64,000 bases of DNA from Pseudoxanthomonas daejeonensis (GCF_010093205.1 NZ_PDWN01000004.1:186001-250000), one strand, 5' to 3'; shown: positions 34,205 through 42,688, counted from the stretch's first letter. Numbers and translations: made by a program. Notes: generated by a model from the letters alone, not told the origin.

Positions 34205-36478
34205 ATGAAGAAGTCCGTTCTTTCACTTGCCTTGCTTGGCCTGATGTCGGCCGGCGGCGCGTATGCGCAAAACTATAACCCCGCAACCGAGTCGACCGTT
34301 TGTAATGGGGCCTATTCTCCGATCGTCGGAACAGGTGCGACCGCATGCGGTAGCGGTGCGTATGCGCCTGGCGAATACTCATCCGCCTATGGGCATAACG
34401 CCCAGGCGACGGGAAATCGCAGCACCGCCACAGGTGCGGGCTCCATTGCTGCAGGCGAAAGCAGCGTGGCTAACGGTGAGTCGGCCCGGGCTGATGGCGA
34501 TGGCTCTGTTGCGGTGGGTGCGAACTCCAACGCCTCCCAGGATGGCGCCACTGCCGTCGGGTCTGGTGCTCAGGCCACGGGCGTCAATGCGAGCGCGCTG
34601 GGCGAAGGTGCCGCCGCCCGCGCGACGCGCGCCAACGCGATCGGCAATGACGCCGAAGCAAGCGATGAAGACGCCAATGCAATCGGCACCAATGCCACAG
34701 CGGGCGGTGCCCGCAGCAATGCGGTGGGTACGGGTGCAACAGCTTATGGAATTGACTCAAGCGCGATTGGTACCAATGCCCAGGCAACGTCGAATGGCGC
34801 GAACGCCATTGGCTTGAACTCGGAAGCCTCCGGATTCGACAGCACCGCCATCGGTACGGACGCCAAGGCGCGCGGCCAGGACTCGGTGGCGATCGGCCAC
34901 GGTACACGTGTGGAAGGCACCGCACCCGGTACGGCGATCGGTAGCGGCGCCAACGTGGATGGTGGCGGTACGGCCACAGGCGTTGGAGCCAGGGCGCAGA
35001 ACGGCGGTACGGCCTACGGCGTGGGTTCGAATGCACTTCAAGGCGCGCAGGCCATTGGCCGGAATGCCAGCGCTTCGGGCAATTCCACCGCGATCGGCGA
35101 CAACAGCCAAGCCAGCAATGGTTCGGTGGCAATCGGCCAGCGTTCCAAGGCCAATGCCAACAACTGCGTCGCCTTGGGCTCTGACGCCGAATGCGATGAA
35201 GACCGCACCGTCTCGGTGGGTGCTGATGGCGATGAGCGTCGCGTCACCAACGTCCGCGCCGGTCAGAACGATACCGACGCGGCCAACATGGGCCAGTTGC
35301 GTTCCAACGCCCAGGCGCTGGGTGGTGGTGCTGGTTATGACCCCATGGGCAACTTCATTCCGCCCGCCTACAACTTCCGCTCAGGCGCGACCTACAACAA
35401 CGTCGGTGGGGCACTCGATGACCTGGACGGCCGCGTTCACAACCTCGAACAAAACGGTGGTGGCGGTACCGGTCCGCAAGGGCCAGCCGGTCCTGCTGGT
35501 GCCGCGGGCGCCAACGGTTTGTCCGCTTACGAGATCGCCCAGAACAACGGGTTCTCGGGCACCGAACAGCAATGGCTGGACTCCTTGCACGGTGCTGATG
35601 GCCAGGACGGTATTGATGGCCAAGATGGCGCCCAGGGCGAGAAAGGCGACAAGGGCGACAAGGGCGATCAGGGTGAGCCCGGCACAGGTTCCGGCACTGG
35701 CACCGAAGGTCCAGAAGGTCCTGCGGGCGCGGACGGTCGTGATGGTGTCGATGGTGTCGATGGTGCCCAGGGCGAGAAAGGCGACAAGGGCGACAAGGGC
35801 GATCAAGGAGACGATGGCCGTAGTGCCTATGAAGTGGCCGTCGATGAAGGGTTCTCCGGCACTGAAACCGAATGGCTGAATTCATTGAAGGGTGCAGACG
35901 GTGTTGATGGGCGTGACGGGGCCCGCGCGGTCGCCGGTCGCAACATCGAGGTGGAAGACAACGGCGACGGTACGCAAACCGTGTCGCTGTCCAAGGATGT
36001 CGACCTGGGCGTGGACGGTTCACTGACTGTCGGTGCCACGACCGTGAACAACGAGGGCGTGTCGATCGAAGGTGGTCCCAGCATGACCCGCAATGGCGTG
36101 GACGGCGGCAACCAGCGGGTGACGTCTGTGGCCCCGGGTCGGGTTGAGCGTGGGTCCACGGACGCGGTCAATGGTGGCCAGATCTACGACATGCAAGAAC
36201 AGTGGAACGACCGCTGGACCGAAGTCGACCGGCGCTTTGAGCAAACGGACAAGCGCCTCAATGGCTTGGGTGCGCAAATGGGCGCAATGAGCATGATGGC
36301 TGCCACGCCAGGCGAAGGCGGGATCACCGTTGGCGTCGGCTTCTCGGGTGGCCAAACTGCGTTGGCCGTGGGTTGGTCCAAGCGTTTGAGTGAGCGCACC
36401 AGTATCGCGGTGGGTGCTGCCTTCGGTGGTGGCAACAAGGCGGTCATCGGCGTCGGTCTCCGGATTGGAGGCCGCTAA
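34205..36478 (+). CDS. YadA-like trimeric autotransporter adhesin with collagen-like segments
   Basis: 757 residues. A signal peptide (MKKSVLSLALLGLMSAGGAYA) precedes about 20 head repeats of the AxGxxAxA type (about 30-370). A neck region (TNVRAGQNDTDAANMGQLR) follows, then two collagen-like blocks (GEKGDKGDKGDQG) each preceded by an AYE(I/V)A...GFSGTE..WL.SL motif. Next come a second neck and a short coiled-coil stalk, and the C-terminal membrane anchor ends GVGLRIGGR. The family forms trimeric surface fibres that bind host or bacterial surfaces. Confidence 0.85.
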   Translation: MKKSVLSLALLGLMSAGGAYAQNYNPATESTVCNGAYSPIVGTGATACGSGAYAPGEYSSAYGHNAQATGNRSTATGAGSIAAGESSVANGESARADGDGSVAVGANSNASQDGATAVGSGAQATGVNASALGEGAAARATRANAIGNDAEASDEDANAIGTNATAGGARSNAVGTGATAYGIDSSAIGTNAQATSNGANAIGLNSEASGFDSTAIGTDAKARGQDSVAIGHGTRVEGTAPGTAIGSGANVDGGGTATGVGARAQNGGTAYGVGSNALQGAQAIGRNASASGNSTAIGDNSQASNGSVAIGQRSKANANNCVALGSDAECDEDRTVSVGADGDERRVTNVRAGQNDTDAANMGQLRSNAQALGGGAGYDPMGNFIPPAYNFRSGATYNNVGGALDDLDGRVHNLEQNGGGGTGPQGPAGPAGAAGANGLSAYEIAQNNGFSGTEQQWLDSLHGADGQDGIDGQDGAQGEKGDKGDKGDQGEPGTGSGTGTEGPEGPAGADGRDGVDGVDGAQGEKGDKGDKGDQGDDGRSAYEVAVDEGFSGTETEWLNSLKGADGVDGRDGARAVAGRNIEVEDNGDGTQTVSLSKDVDLGVDGSLTVGATTVNNEGVSIEGGPSMTRNGVDGGNQRVTSVAPGRVERGSTDAVNGGQIYDMQEQWNDRWTEVDRRFEQTDKRLNGLGAQMGAMSMMAATPGEGGITVGVGFSGGQTALAVGWSKRLSERTSIAVGAAFGGGNKAVIGVGLRIGGR

Positions 36479-36515
36479 CAGGTTTCCCGCGGGTTAGGTG
36501 TGGCCCAAAGGGGAG

Positions 36516-36540
36516 GGCGGTGCTTCGGCACCGCCTTCTT
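36516..36540 (+). terminator. Rho-independent terminator
   Basis: GGCGGTGC-TTCG-GCACCGCC followed by TTCTTT, immediately after the adhesin gene; its T tract abuts the next dyad promoter. Confidence 0.85.
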
Positions 36541-36542
36541 TA

Positions 36543-36570
36543 TTGCCAAGCGCGACAAACTCTCCATGCT
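36543..36570 (+). promoter_or_regulatory. Conserved dyad promoter, possibly leaderless
   Basis: TTGCCAAGCGCGACAA with CATGCT after 16 bp. The ATG at 36577 is 7 bases beyond the -10, so the transcript may start at the initiation codon. Confidence 0.6.
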
Positions 36571-36576
36571 AATCAC

Positions 36577-37173
36577 ATGACCCATCGCGCCTTGCTTGAC
36601 CTGGTACGTGAACGCACTGGTCCACGCTTCCCGGATTTCACTGCACTGTTGAAGGCTTGTCGCAACCCGCGACATCTGGCCGATGTCTTGGCCAAAGGCG
36701 TTGACCCAGACAGCCTGTGCAACGATGGATCTTCTTTGCTCCACCGCTCGGATCTGTCGCTGGACGCAGTTCAACTTCTCCTGGCCGCAGGAGCAGACCC
36801 CGATGTCCGTTGGTTCGACCGGTCCGCCCGCACGCCGCTCTTCTTCGCCGCCATGGAAGGTGTCCCCACCGCGCTGTATGACGCAGGGGCGGAACTCGAG
36901 CAACGGGACATCGACGGGCTCACACCCTTGATATTCAATGTCGATCACGCGTGCCTGCCGATGATTGAAGAACTGTTGACGCTGGGCGCGGACTGGAAAG
37001 CGACCGATCGACAAGGCCTGGGATTTGCCGACTACGCCTCCCTGGCACCGTCACCTGCAGCGGTGGATCACCTTCTACTCATTCACAACCGCTTGAAAGC
37101 TTCTGAACGACGTAGCGCATTGCTTGCGCAACTCCCACCCCTGGTGGTGGAACAGATCACGCGCAGGATGTGA
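36577..37173 (+). CDS. Ankyrin-repeat protein
   Basis: 198 residues with four ankyrin-like units (LSLDAVQLLLAAGADPDVRW, RTPLFFAAMEG, LTPLIFNVDHACLPMIEELLTLGAD). It ends QITRRM, resembling the RRAM endings of other ankyrin proteins here. No ribosome-binding site is seen upstream, consistent with a leaderless message. Confidence 0.7.
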   Translation: MTHRALLDLVRERTGPRFPDFTALLKACRNPRHLADVLAKGVDPDSLCNDGSSLLHRSDLSLDAVQLLLAAGADPDVRWFDRSARTPLFFAAMEGVPTALYDAGAELEQRDIDGLTPLIFNVDHACLPMIEELLTLGADWKATDRQGLGFADYASLAPSPAAVDHLLLIHNRLKASERRSALLAQLPPLVVEQITRRM

Positions 37174-37264
37174 TCTGCGAACCATCACGAAAAAGTTTCA
37201 ACCACGACTCGCGGAACCACTCGCACTTCCTACCCTGTAAGGCTCACTCTCACGAGCCATTTCC

Positions 37265-37453
37265 ATGGAAGACGCACTTCCCCTGTCCGAGGCCCTGGAA
37301 GCGGCTATCCGCTATCGCATTGTTTGCACAGAAGACGGGTTCTTGATCGAAGCCGGCGACGCTGACGATCACCTGCACGACAAGCAGACCGCGCTTCACT
37401 ACGCGCGACGGGCACTGGAAGACCCTGACTACGTGGTGGACATCGTCGTATGA
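37265..37453 (+). CDS. Small acidic protein upstream of ArdC
   Basis: 62 residues (MEDALPLSEALEAAIRYR), coupled to the ArdC gene through ATGA. Function is unknown. Confidence 0.6.
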   Translation: MEDALPLSEALEAAIRYRIVCTEDGFLIEAGDADDHLHDKQTALHYARRALEDPDYVVDIVV

Positions 37454-38475
37454 AGTACGCGGACCTCGCCCAGGCGCAGGCGAACGTCCTCATCGACTTG
37501 ATGAAGGAGGGAAAGCCCTTCCTACCGTTCCTGAAACCGGGCGATCCATCGACCGTCAACGGTCTGCCCTACAACCCCACCACCGGCAAAGCTTACAGGG
37601 GCGGAAACCGCGTCATGCTCTGGATCGCCGGCATGGTCAATCACTTCGAGGACAACCGGTGGCTGACCTACAAGCAAGCGCTTGCCGTTGGCGCACAGGT
37701 GCGAAAAGGCGAGAAGTCCATCCCACTGCGCTATGTGATGTTCCCTAACGGCCAGGAGGCCGATGGCGCTGCGATCGTTCAGCCCTGGATGGACAAGCCC
37801 CGCACGTTCTTCTTCAACGTCTTCAATGCCGAACAGGTGGAAGGGTTACCACCACCCCCCAAGCGGCCCGAGTCCACGCCTCACCAACGGATTGAGCGGT
37901 GCGAACAGCTGGTCAAGGACAGCGGCGCCGTTGTCGTCCATGGATCGAATAGCCCGCACTACGCTCCCAAGGCCGACAAGATCGGTATGCCGTATCCGGA
38001 GCGCTTCGTCGACAGTCAAAACTATTACGCTGCCTTGACCCATGAGCTAGCCCACTGGAGCGGCCATGAAAGCCGATTGAACCGAGACCTATCAGGCCCG
38101 TTCGGATCGGAGAGCTACGCTCGCGAAGAAATGGTGGCGGAAACCGCCAGCCACATCTTGGGAGTGGAGCTGGGCATAGGCCACGATCCCACCCAGCATG
38201 CCGCCTATATCGCGCATTGGATGAAGATCGCCAAGGAAGATCCCTCGTTCGTCTACACGGCCGCCGCGGCGGCCGAGAAGATCTGCGACTTCGTGGGCCT
38301 GGAACGATATGCATACGAGCCCTTGCCGCAAGTTGAGCAGTCCCAAGAAGTCGCAGCCGACACGGTAGGCGAACTCTCGTCTCACGCCGTTGGCGGAGCG
38401 GGGTTGCCTTCGCTGGAGGCGGTTTCGGTTTCGCTGGCGCGAGGTGCATTGGTGTCGGTGGGAATTTCCCTCTAA
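37450..38475 (+). CDS. ArdC-type antirestriction protein with zincin-like peptidase domain
   Basis: 341 residues. The N-domain (about 1-150) carries the ArdC signature (PYNPTTGKAYRGGNRVMLWI, WLTYKQALAVGAQVRKGEKSIPLRY). The C-domain has the metallopeptidase motif THELAHW (HELAH about 198-202) and a downstream acidic ligand region (REEMVAETAS). ArdC proteins protect incoming plasmid DNA from host restriction. A C-terminal extension of about 50 residues is not part of the usual domain. Confidence 0.85.
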   Translation: MKYADLAQAQANVLIDLMKEGKPFLPFLKPGDPSTVNGLPYNPTTGKAYRGGNRVMLWIAGMVNHFEDNRWLTYKQALAVGAQVRKGEKSIPLRYVMFPNGQEADGAAIVQPWMDKPRTFFFNVFNAEQVEGLPPPPKRPESTPHQRIERCEQLVKDSGAVVVHGSNSPHYAPKADKIGMPYPERFVDSQNYYAALTHELAHWSGHESRLNRDLSGPFGSESYAREEMVAETASHILGVELGIGHDPTQHAAYIAHWMKIAKEDPSFVYTAAAAAEKICDFVGLERYAYEPLPQVEQSQEVAADTVGELSSHAVGGAGLPSLEAVSVSLARGALVSVGISL

Positions 38476-38527
38476 CACATTGAACTCATGGTTCTGCGCA
38501 TTGGAACGAGCTATGGACATGGTCGAC

Positions 38528-38555
38528 TTGCCAGCAACGACAATGCCTACATGAT
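38528..38555 (+). promoter_or_regulatory. Conserved dyad promoter upstream of 38583
   Basis: TTGCCAGCAACGACAA with CATGAT after 16 bp. Confidence 0.65.
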
Positions 38556-38582
38556 GGATGTTCCCACACTCCATTGCCCACC

Positions 38583-39104
38583 ATGTCCATCAACCGCGTT
38601 CCCTCATTCTTCCAACAAAACCTTCCATTGGTTGCTGTGGTGACTATCTTCCTGTTGGTGATGGTTGCAGGATCGTCCAAGGCTGCAGAGTCGCCCAGCC
38701 GGCAAGATATCTATCGTCTTGCGGGCCAGCCCGAGGTGTCGGTGGACGATCGCGTTTGCCAGATCCGCGGCGCATTTTGGCGCGAAGGCTTCGGTCCTGT
38801 GTCCGATAAGCGGATCGCGTTGATCGATCAATCAGGGATGCAAATTGCAGTGGTGACCACGGATAAGCGTGGGATCTATGAAACCTCGATCCAGCTTCCT
38901 GATGGAAAAGGGATGATGTTGAAAGAGGGAGATGTGTTCGAGACTGGAATATCAGCCGGGATCCGTCGTTCGATCGAAATCAAACGAAACGGCGGAGCGA
39001 ACGTTCGTCCGAAGATTTTCAACCCGACGATAGCTTGTATGAAAGCGACAGTAGAAATCGGGACGATTGAAATGGTGAAATCGGTAATGGACCGTCCGAA
39101 ATAA
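38583..39104 (+). CDS. Membrane-anchored or exported hypothetical protein
   Basis: 173 residues. The hydrophobic N-terminal segment (PLVAVVTIFLLVMVAGSSKAA) is a signal peptide or anchor; the rest looks beta-rich with two Cys. The start at 38583 is about 27 bases after the promoter -10. It has its own conserved promoter. Function is unknown. Confidence 0.6.
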   Translation: MSINRVPSFFQQNLPLVAVVTIFLLVMVAGSSKAAESPSRQDIYRLAGQPEVSVDDRVCQIRGAFWREGFGPVSDKRIALIDQSGMQIAVVTTDKRGIYETSIQLPDGKGMMLKEGDVFETGISAGIRRSIEIKRNGGANVRPKIFNPTIACMKATVEIGTIEMVKSVMDRPK

Positions 39105-39446
39105 CGTTGCCATTTCAGTGCCCATGGGGCCTGGTCGAAACCAACGCGCCCGTCGTCGTACCGACCGATCGCTGATCGGCCCTGTCGGGCTTGGTCCCTG
39201 GCCCAACAACACCTCTCATTTCTACGCTGACCCATCACGGTAAGCGGCTTATCGCCGTGTGCCTTCCGCCGTCGCTTGTCCTGTCAATGGTCGTTCGGGC
39301 GCCCGTGTCCTCGGCTACGCCTGCGGGCCGCGCCAGCTCCCTCTCTTCCTCCATTGACAGCGCGCCGCCAGCCGGCGTTCGGTCGCCATCCAGGGACATC
39401 GCGGGGGCTTGTCCCCGGGCAGGAACCAGCAATGAAAGAGGCGAGC
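39105..39446. other. Intergenic region with structured leader C
   Basis: No gene seen. CTGTCAATGG at 39281-39290 is perfectly inverted at 39351-39360 around a GC-rich segment (TTCGGGCGCCCG). The region precedes the six-gene small-ORF operon, like leaders A and B before other small genes. Confidence 0.5.
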
Positions 39447-39755
39447 ATGAAAGATCCGTTAGACGTGGCCTTCATTGGCATGGGCGTGGATACGGCATTC
39501 CGCGACCCCACGACGGGCAACTACCAAGGCGGTCAACTGGAATTGGTGGGGGAGGTGCTGGCATTCGGGCACTTGCTGGACACCCACTACGAGACGCATT
39601 TCCGAGCTGAAGGGTTTCCCGGCTGCTGGGCCTACGAAGTCGCCGAGACCTTCGGAGAGTGGGGCGCCCGCCAGTTCATGGCTGGCCAGATCCTCAATCC
39701 CTCAACGGTCCAGCTTTGGCTGGACAGCCATGCACCGGCGGAGGCGACTCGATGA
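39447..39755 (+). CDS. Hypothetical protein, first gene of six-gene operon
   Basis: 102 residues (MKDPLDVAFIGMGVDTAFRD). GAGG is five bases upstream of 39447; ATG at 39432 is the alternative. The stop overlaps the next start (ATGA). Function is unknown. Confidence 0.6.
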   Translation: MKDPLDVAFIGMGVDTAFRDPTTGNYQGGQLELVGEVLAFGHLLDTHYETHFRAEGFPGCWAYEVAETFGEWGARQFMAGQILNPSTVQLWLDSHAPAEATR

Positions 39756-39973
39756 GCTGGCAAACCGCTCTGGGTGCATATGACGCGCACCTGGCCGAGG
39801 ACGGACGGATCGTCCGCAAGGGCAAGACCCTGGGCGTGACCATCACCGAGAAGAAGAACCGGCTGCGGATTGAATCGGTGGCTGGAACGCTCTTGGCGTC
39901 CGGGCCTATCGAGAACAAAACGGTGGAGCGGTTCGTCGAAAGTTTTTGGTTCTGGCAGAAGGAAGCCCACTGA
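39752..39973 (+). CDS. Small hypothetical protein
   Basis: 73 residues (MSWQTALGAYDAHLAEDG), second in the operon, coupled on both sides by ATGA and TGATG overlaps. Confidence 0.6.
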   Translation: MSWQTALGAYDAHLAEDGRIVRKGKTLGVTITEKKNRLRIESVAGTLLASGPIENKTVERFVESFWFWQKEAH

Positions 39974-40260
39974 TGGCGACTTACACATTTGATATCCGCA
40001 TAAACAAGATCGTGCCCCACACGGCACGGATGACGGTTGAGGCGGACAACATTGCCGACGCGATCCAGCAGGTGCGCAGCGACAACGGCGACGGGGCTAT
40101 CTGGGAGCCGGAAGGCAATGGCTTCTGGGGCGATGACCTAGTGGTCGATGGCATGAAACGCACCAGCCCCGCACTGGACTTTGAGGTTCAAAGCGAGCCC
40201 ATCGAAGATTTGGGCTTGGCATGGTTCAAGCGGCAGGAAGCCAAGCAGGTGCCTGCATGA
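39973..40260 (+). CDS. Small hypothetical protein
   Basis: 95 residues (MATYTFDIRINKIVPHTARMTVEAD), beta-rich, third in the operon and overlapping its neighbours. Confidence 0.6.
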   Translation: MATYTFDIRINKIVPHTARMTVEADNIADAIQQVRSDNGDGAIWEPEGNGFWGDDLVVDGMKRTSPALDFEVQSEPIEDLGLAWFKRQEAKQVPA

Positions 40261-40532
40261 AACGGCGTACCGGTTCCATCCATCCTGGCTATGTCCGGCG
40301 CATTTCACCCACTGCCGTGTCGGTCATGCCCTTCACGGGATCGACCATCGAAGACATGGAGCAGCTTCGCAACCTGGCCAAGCAGTACGCGCGGCAAGTT
40401 CCATTCGGGCTGGATTGGCCCGTCAATTTCTGGGCCGACAAGATCGGCTGGGAAACTGAAGATCAGGCTGCACGGGTCTGGTTGAACCACTACTTCCAGA
40501 CTCACAGCACCGCCACCGAGACGAAACACTGA
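40257..40532 (+). CDS. Small hypothetical protein
   Basis: 91 residues, basic N-terminus (MKRRTGSIHPGYVRR), fourth in the operon; its stop overlaps the next ATG by one base. Confidence 0.6.
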   Translation: MKRRTGSIHPGYVRRISPTAVSVMPFTGSTIEDMEQLRNLAKQYARQVPFGLDWPVNFWADKIGWETEDQAARVWLNHYFQTHSTATETKH

Positions 40533-40789
40533 TGAACACACAAACCTTTCATGGCCCTGATGGCTGGACCTTGGTCGCCGATCGCCGGCAAGTCTTCCCC
40601 GACGACCCCGGTCAGGGCACGCCGTTGATGGTCAATTCGCCACTGGGAACGGCCAGCGGCACGCTCAACCGCGTTTTGGAAACAGCCGAAACGGACACCG
40701 ACAGTGGTCGCCTGCTGCCTGTCCCGGGCCGGGTCATGGCCTGGCTGGAAAACACCGCGGATGACGCACAGACCTGGGTATTCGCATGA
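40532..40789 (+). CDS. Small hypothetical protein
   Basis: 85 residues (MNTQTFHGPDGWTLVADRRQ), fifth in the operon, overlapping the next gene by ATGA. Confidence 0.6.
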   Translation: MNTQTFHGPDGWTLVADRRQVFPDDPGQGTPLMVNSPLGTASGTLNRVLETAETDTDSGRLLPVPGRVMAWLENTADDAQTWVFA

Positions 40790-41244
40790 ATGACAAAGAC
40801 GACAAGGTGGTATTGCTGGACCAGAAGCGAATGGAGGCGTTCTGGGGCAAGCCCATTTCTGTGTACACCCGCGCCCAGGCGCTGGAGGACGGTACGCTCT
40901 GCGATCTAACCCCCATCGCGCCGCGCTATGGGTTCAAGATCCCGATGGCCTGCACGAGCGCTGTCTGGCACACCATCGAGTGGCGTGACGACATCGAGGC
41001 CCGGAAGCAAGACAGTACGGGCCAGTCCACCGAAGGCCGGTTGCACGACGTAATGATGATGGCCGGCTTGGCCGCACAGGCAGCGGCACGAAAGGAGCCG
41101 TCCCACATCGTGGAGTTCAAGGTTCTGCTGGTGCCCACCCTGGGCAGTGTCGTCAAGCCGCTGGAAGAAACCTTCGTCCTGGTGGTGTCGGGCGGCGACA
41201 ACGGTGAGCCCGTATTGACCCTCATGCTCCCGGGCGAAGACTGA
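40786..41244 (+). CDS. Plasmid-type conserved hypothetical protein (DUF6573-like)
   Basis: 152 residues. The pattern YTRAQALEDGTLCDLTPIAPRYGFKIPMACTSAVW, and later HDVMMMAGLAAQ and FKVLLVP, resembles a family common on conjugative plasmids (tentatively DUF6573). It is the last gene of the operon; a palindromic site overlaps its stop. Confidence 0.65.
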   Translation: MNDKDDKVVLLDQKRMEAFWGKPISVYTRAQALEDGTLCDLTPIAPRYGFKIPMACTSAVWHTIEWRDDIEARKQDSTGQSTEGRLHDVMMMAGLAAQAAARKEPSHIVEFKVLLVPTLGSVVKPLEETFVLVVSGGDNGEPVLTLMLPGED

Positions 41245-41258
41245 TAGCAGGTGCTAGC
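41243..41258. repeat. Par-type palindromic site 1
   Basis: GATAGCAGGTGCTAGC, followed by further GCTAGC half-sites up to about 41280. Confidence 0.65.
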
Positions 41259-41287
41259 TGTAGCTAGCTCCAGCTAGCACCCGATAT

Positions 41288-41312
41288 CAAGCCGCCTTTG
41301 GGCGGTTTTTTG
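41288..41312 (+). terminator. Rho-independent terminator
   Basis: AAGCCGCC-TTTG-GGCGG followed by TTTTTTG; ends the six-gene operon. Confidence 0.85.
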
Positions 41313-41423
41313 ATTTGTGGGTGGATGTAGTCCAGACGACATCGGACAAACGAAAGCCAGAGAGCGAAAGGTTTCGTCGACCTTCGCCTCTGGCTCCCAA
41401 AACGCCATAAGGACACAACCCCT

Positions 41424-41510
41424 ATGACCACCGAAACTACACTTCTCGCCGTTCATGTCCTGATTGCAGGAATTCATCTCTACCTGACGTGGCGGTGGCG
41501 ACCCCGCTAG
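41424..41510 (+). CDS. Very small membrane peptide
   Basis: 28 residues (MTTETTLLAVHVLIAGIHLY...), one hydrophobic helix and a basic end. AAGGACA lies upstream. Similar tiny membrane ORFs recur at 42689 and 44435, which supports this one, but it is short. Confidence 0.35.
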   Translation: MTTETTLLAVHVLIAGIHLYLTWRWRPR

Positions 41511-41669
41511 TCAGTATCTCTACCGCAGGTCCTTCGACAAAGCCGCACCAGCACAACTGATCAGACTTTGCCTTCCTTGACCGACCCAGGCTAGGCGACC
41601 ACCCCCAAGTTGTCCAGAGTGAGTGGGCGCTTCTGTCGCGGTAATGCGAACCAGACCGCGCTACTAACC

Positions 41670-41697
41670 TTGCCACACACGACAAGTCATCTACCTT
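41670..41697 (+). promoter_or_regulatory. Conserved dyad promoter upstream of 41725
   Basis: TTGCCACACACGACAA with TACCTT after 16 bp. Confidence 0.7.
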
Positions 41698-41724
41698 GGT
41701 AGGACACACCGCCGAGGATCAGTC

Positions 41725-41928
41725 ATGTTCATTCGCCAGCCCGACCATAACCCCGACCAGACCCGCGAACTTCATGCGGCCATTCGCGCTGGCAAGATCA
41801 AAGCCTTGCATGCCTTGGTCAAGAAAGGGGTGTACGTCGATGGACTGGCGTTTGATTTGGCGCGTGTCCATATGCCCAAGCAGGCCGAACGCCTGAAAGA
41901 CCACCAACGGAAAACGTACTATGGCTGA
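41725..41928 (+). CDS. Small ankyrin-like protein
   Basis: 67 residues; ELHAAIRAGKIKALHALVKKGVYVDG fits a single ankyrin unit. It overlaps the multi-HTH gene by 8 bp. Confidence 0.6.
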   Translation: MFIRQPDHNPDQTRELHAAIRAGKIKALHALVKKGVYVDGLAFDLARVHMPKQAERLKDHQRKTYYG

Positions 41929-42514
41929 TGTCGTGAAGATCTTGCGTCTCCGCAAGGAAAAGCTGTCCTACCGCGCTATCGGCGCGCAAGTTGGCTTGTC
42001 TAAGGAGCGGGTGCGCCAGATCCTCCACGAAGAGGGGGTGTTTCACGACCCCACCGAGCGTCGGAAGAAATCAGAAGCTCGGCGCCAGCTCATCTTGAAG
42101 CTCAACGGGAATGGCCTCACCCAGCAGCAGATTGCTGACCGCTTGGGTTTGAAAGCCCACACATCCGTGGGGGATATCCTGCGTCGTTCCGGCGTCTCCC
42201 GCTGGGAAGAGCAACGACTACGCAATGGCGTGAACGATCAAGCTATCTTGCGACTACGAAATAAGGGACTGACCTACCGGCAGATCGCTGATCAATTGCG
42301 TCTGCCCACGACCAGTGCCGTCTACCAGTCCTTGAAACGTAGCGGCGCCACCACGGCCAACACCACTATACGGTTAGACCTGGATGAGGCGATCCGTCTG
42401 CGTCATGCAGGTCTGTCGCATGGCGAAATTGCCAGGCTCCTGGGTGCCAGCGTGAGCGTGGTATCCAACGCACTGTCTCGAGCGGGTGTTGTGGAACGCC
42501 GCCGCAAGGACTGA
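41921..42514 (+). CDS. DNA-binding protein with four tandem helix-turn-helix motifs
   Basis: 197 residues containing four evenly spaced HTH units: LSYRAIGAQVGLSKERVRQIL, then LTQQQIADRLGL, LTYRQIADQLRL and LSHGEIARLLGASVSVVSNAL. Each resembles a sigma-like or resolvase-type recognition unit. Such an array could bind extended or repeated DNA sites. It lies downstream of a dyad promoter and beside the partition region, so it is a candidate regulator of the plasmid-wide promoters. Confidence 0.75.
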   Translation: MADVVKILRLRKEKLSYRAIGAQVGLSKERVRQILHEEGVFHDPTERRKKSEARRQLILKLNGNGLTQQQIADRLGLKAHTSVGDILRRSGVSRWEEQRLRNGVNDQAILRLRNKGLTYRQIADQLRLPTTSAVYQSLKRSGATTANTTIRLDLDEAIRLRHAGLSHGEIARLLGASVSVVSNALSRAGVVERRRKD

Positions 42515-42537
42515 CACAGCTCAATAGAGATGAAAGA

Positions 42538-42563
42538 AGCCGCCGCAAGGCGGCTTTTCTTTT
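42538..42563 (+). terminator. Rho-independent terminator
   Basis: AGCCGCC-GCAA-GGCGGCT followed by TTTCTTTT, just after the four-HTH gene. Confidence 0.9.
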
Positions 42564-42596
42564 GCCCTTTAGCGAACCAGAACGGGAGCTCAGGAC

Positions 42597-42624
42597 TTGA
42601 CGAACACGACAAGCCTCCGACGAT
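42597..42624 (+). promoter_or_regulatory. Conserved dyad promoter of the partition operon
   Basis: TTGACGAACACGACAA with GACGAT after 16 bp; the Par-type palindrome begins 6 bp downstream, so both elements can control this promoter. Confidence 0.6.
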
Positions 42625-42629
42625 GGATT

Positions 42630-42666
42630 GATAGCACCTGCTAGCTGTAGCTAGCACCTGATAGCA
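42630..42666. repeat. Par-type palindromic sites 2 and 3
   Basis: GATAGCACCTGCTAGC at 42630-42645 and GCTAGCACCTGATAGCA at 42650-42666, between promoter and the first gene of the partition operon. Confidence 0.7.
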
Positions 42667-42688
42667 GATCCCCCAACACACCACACCT

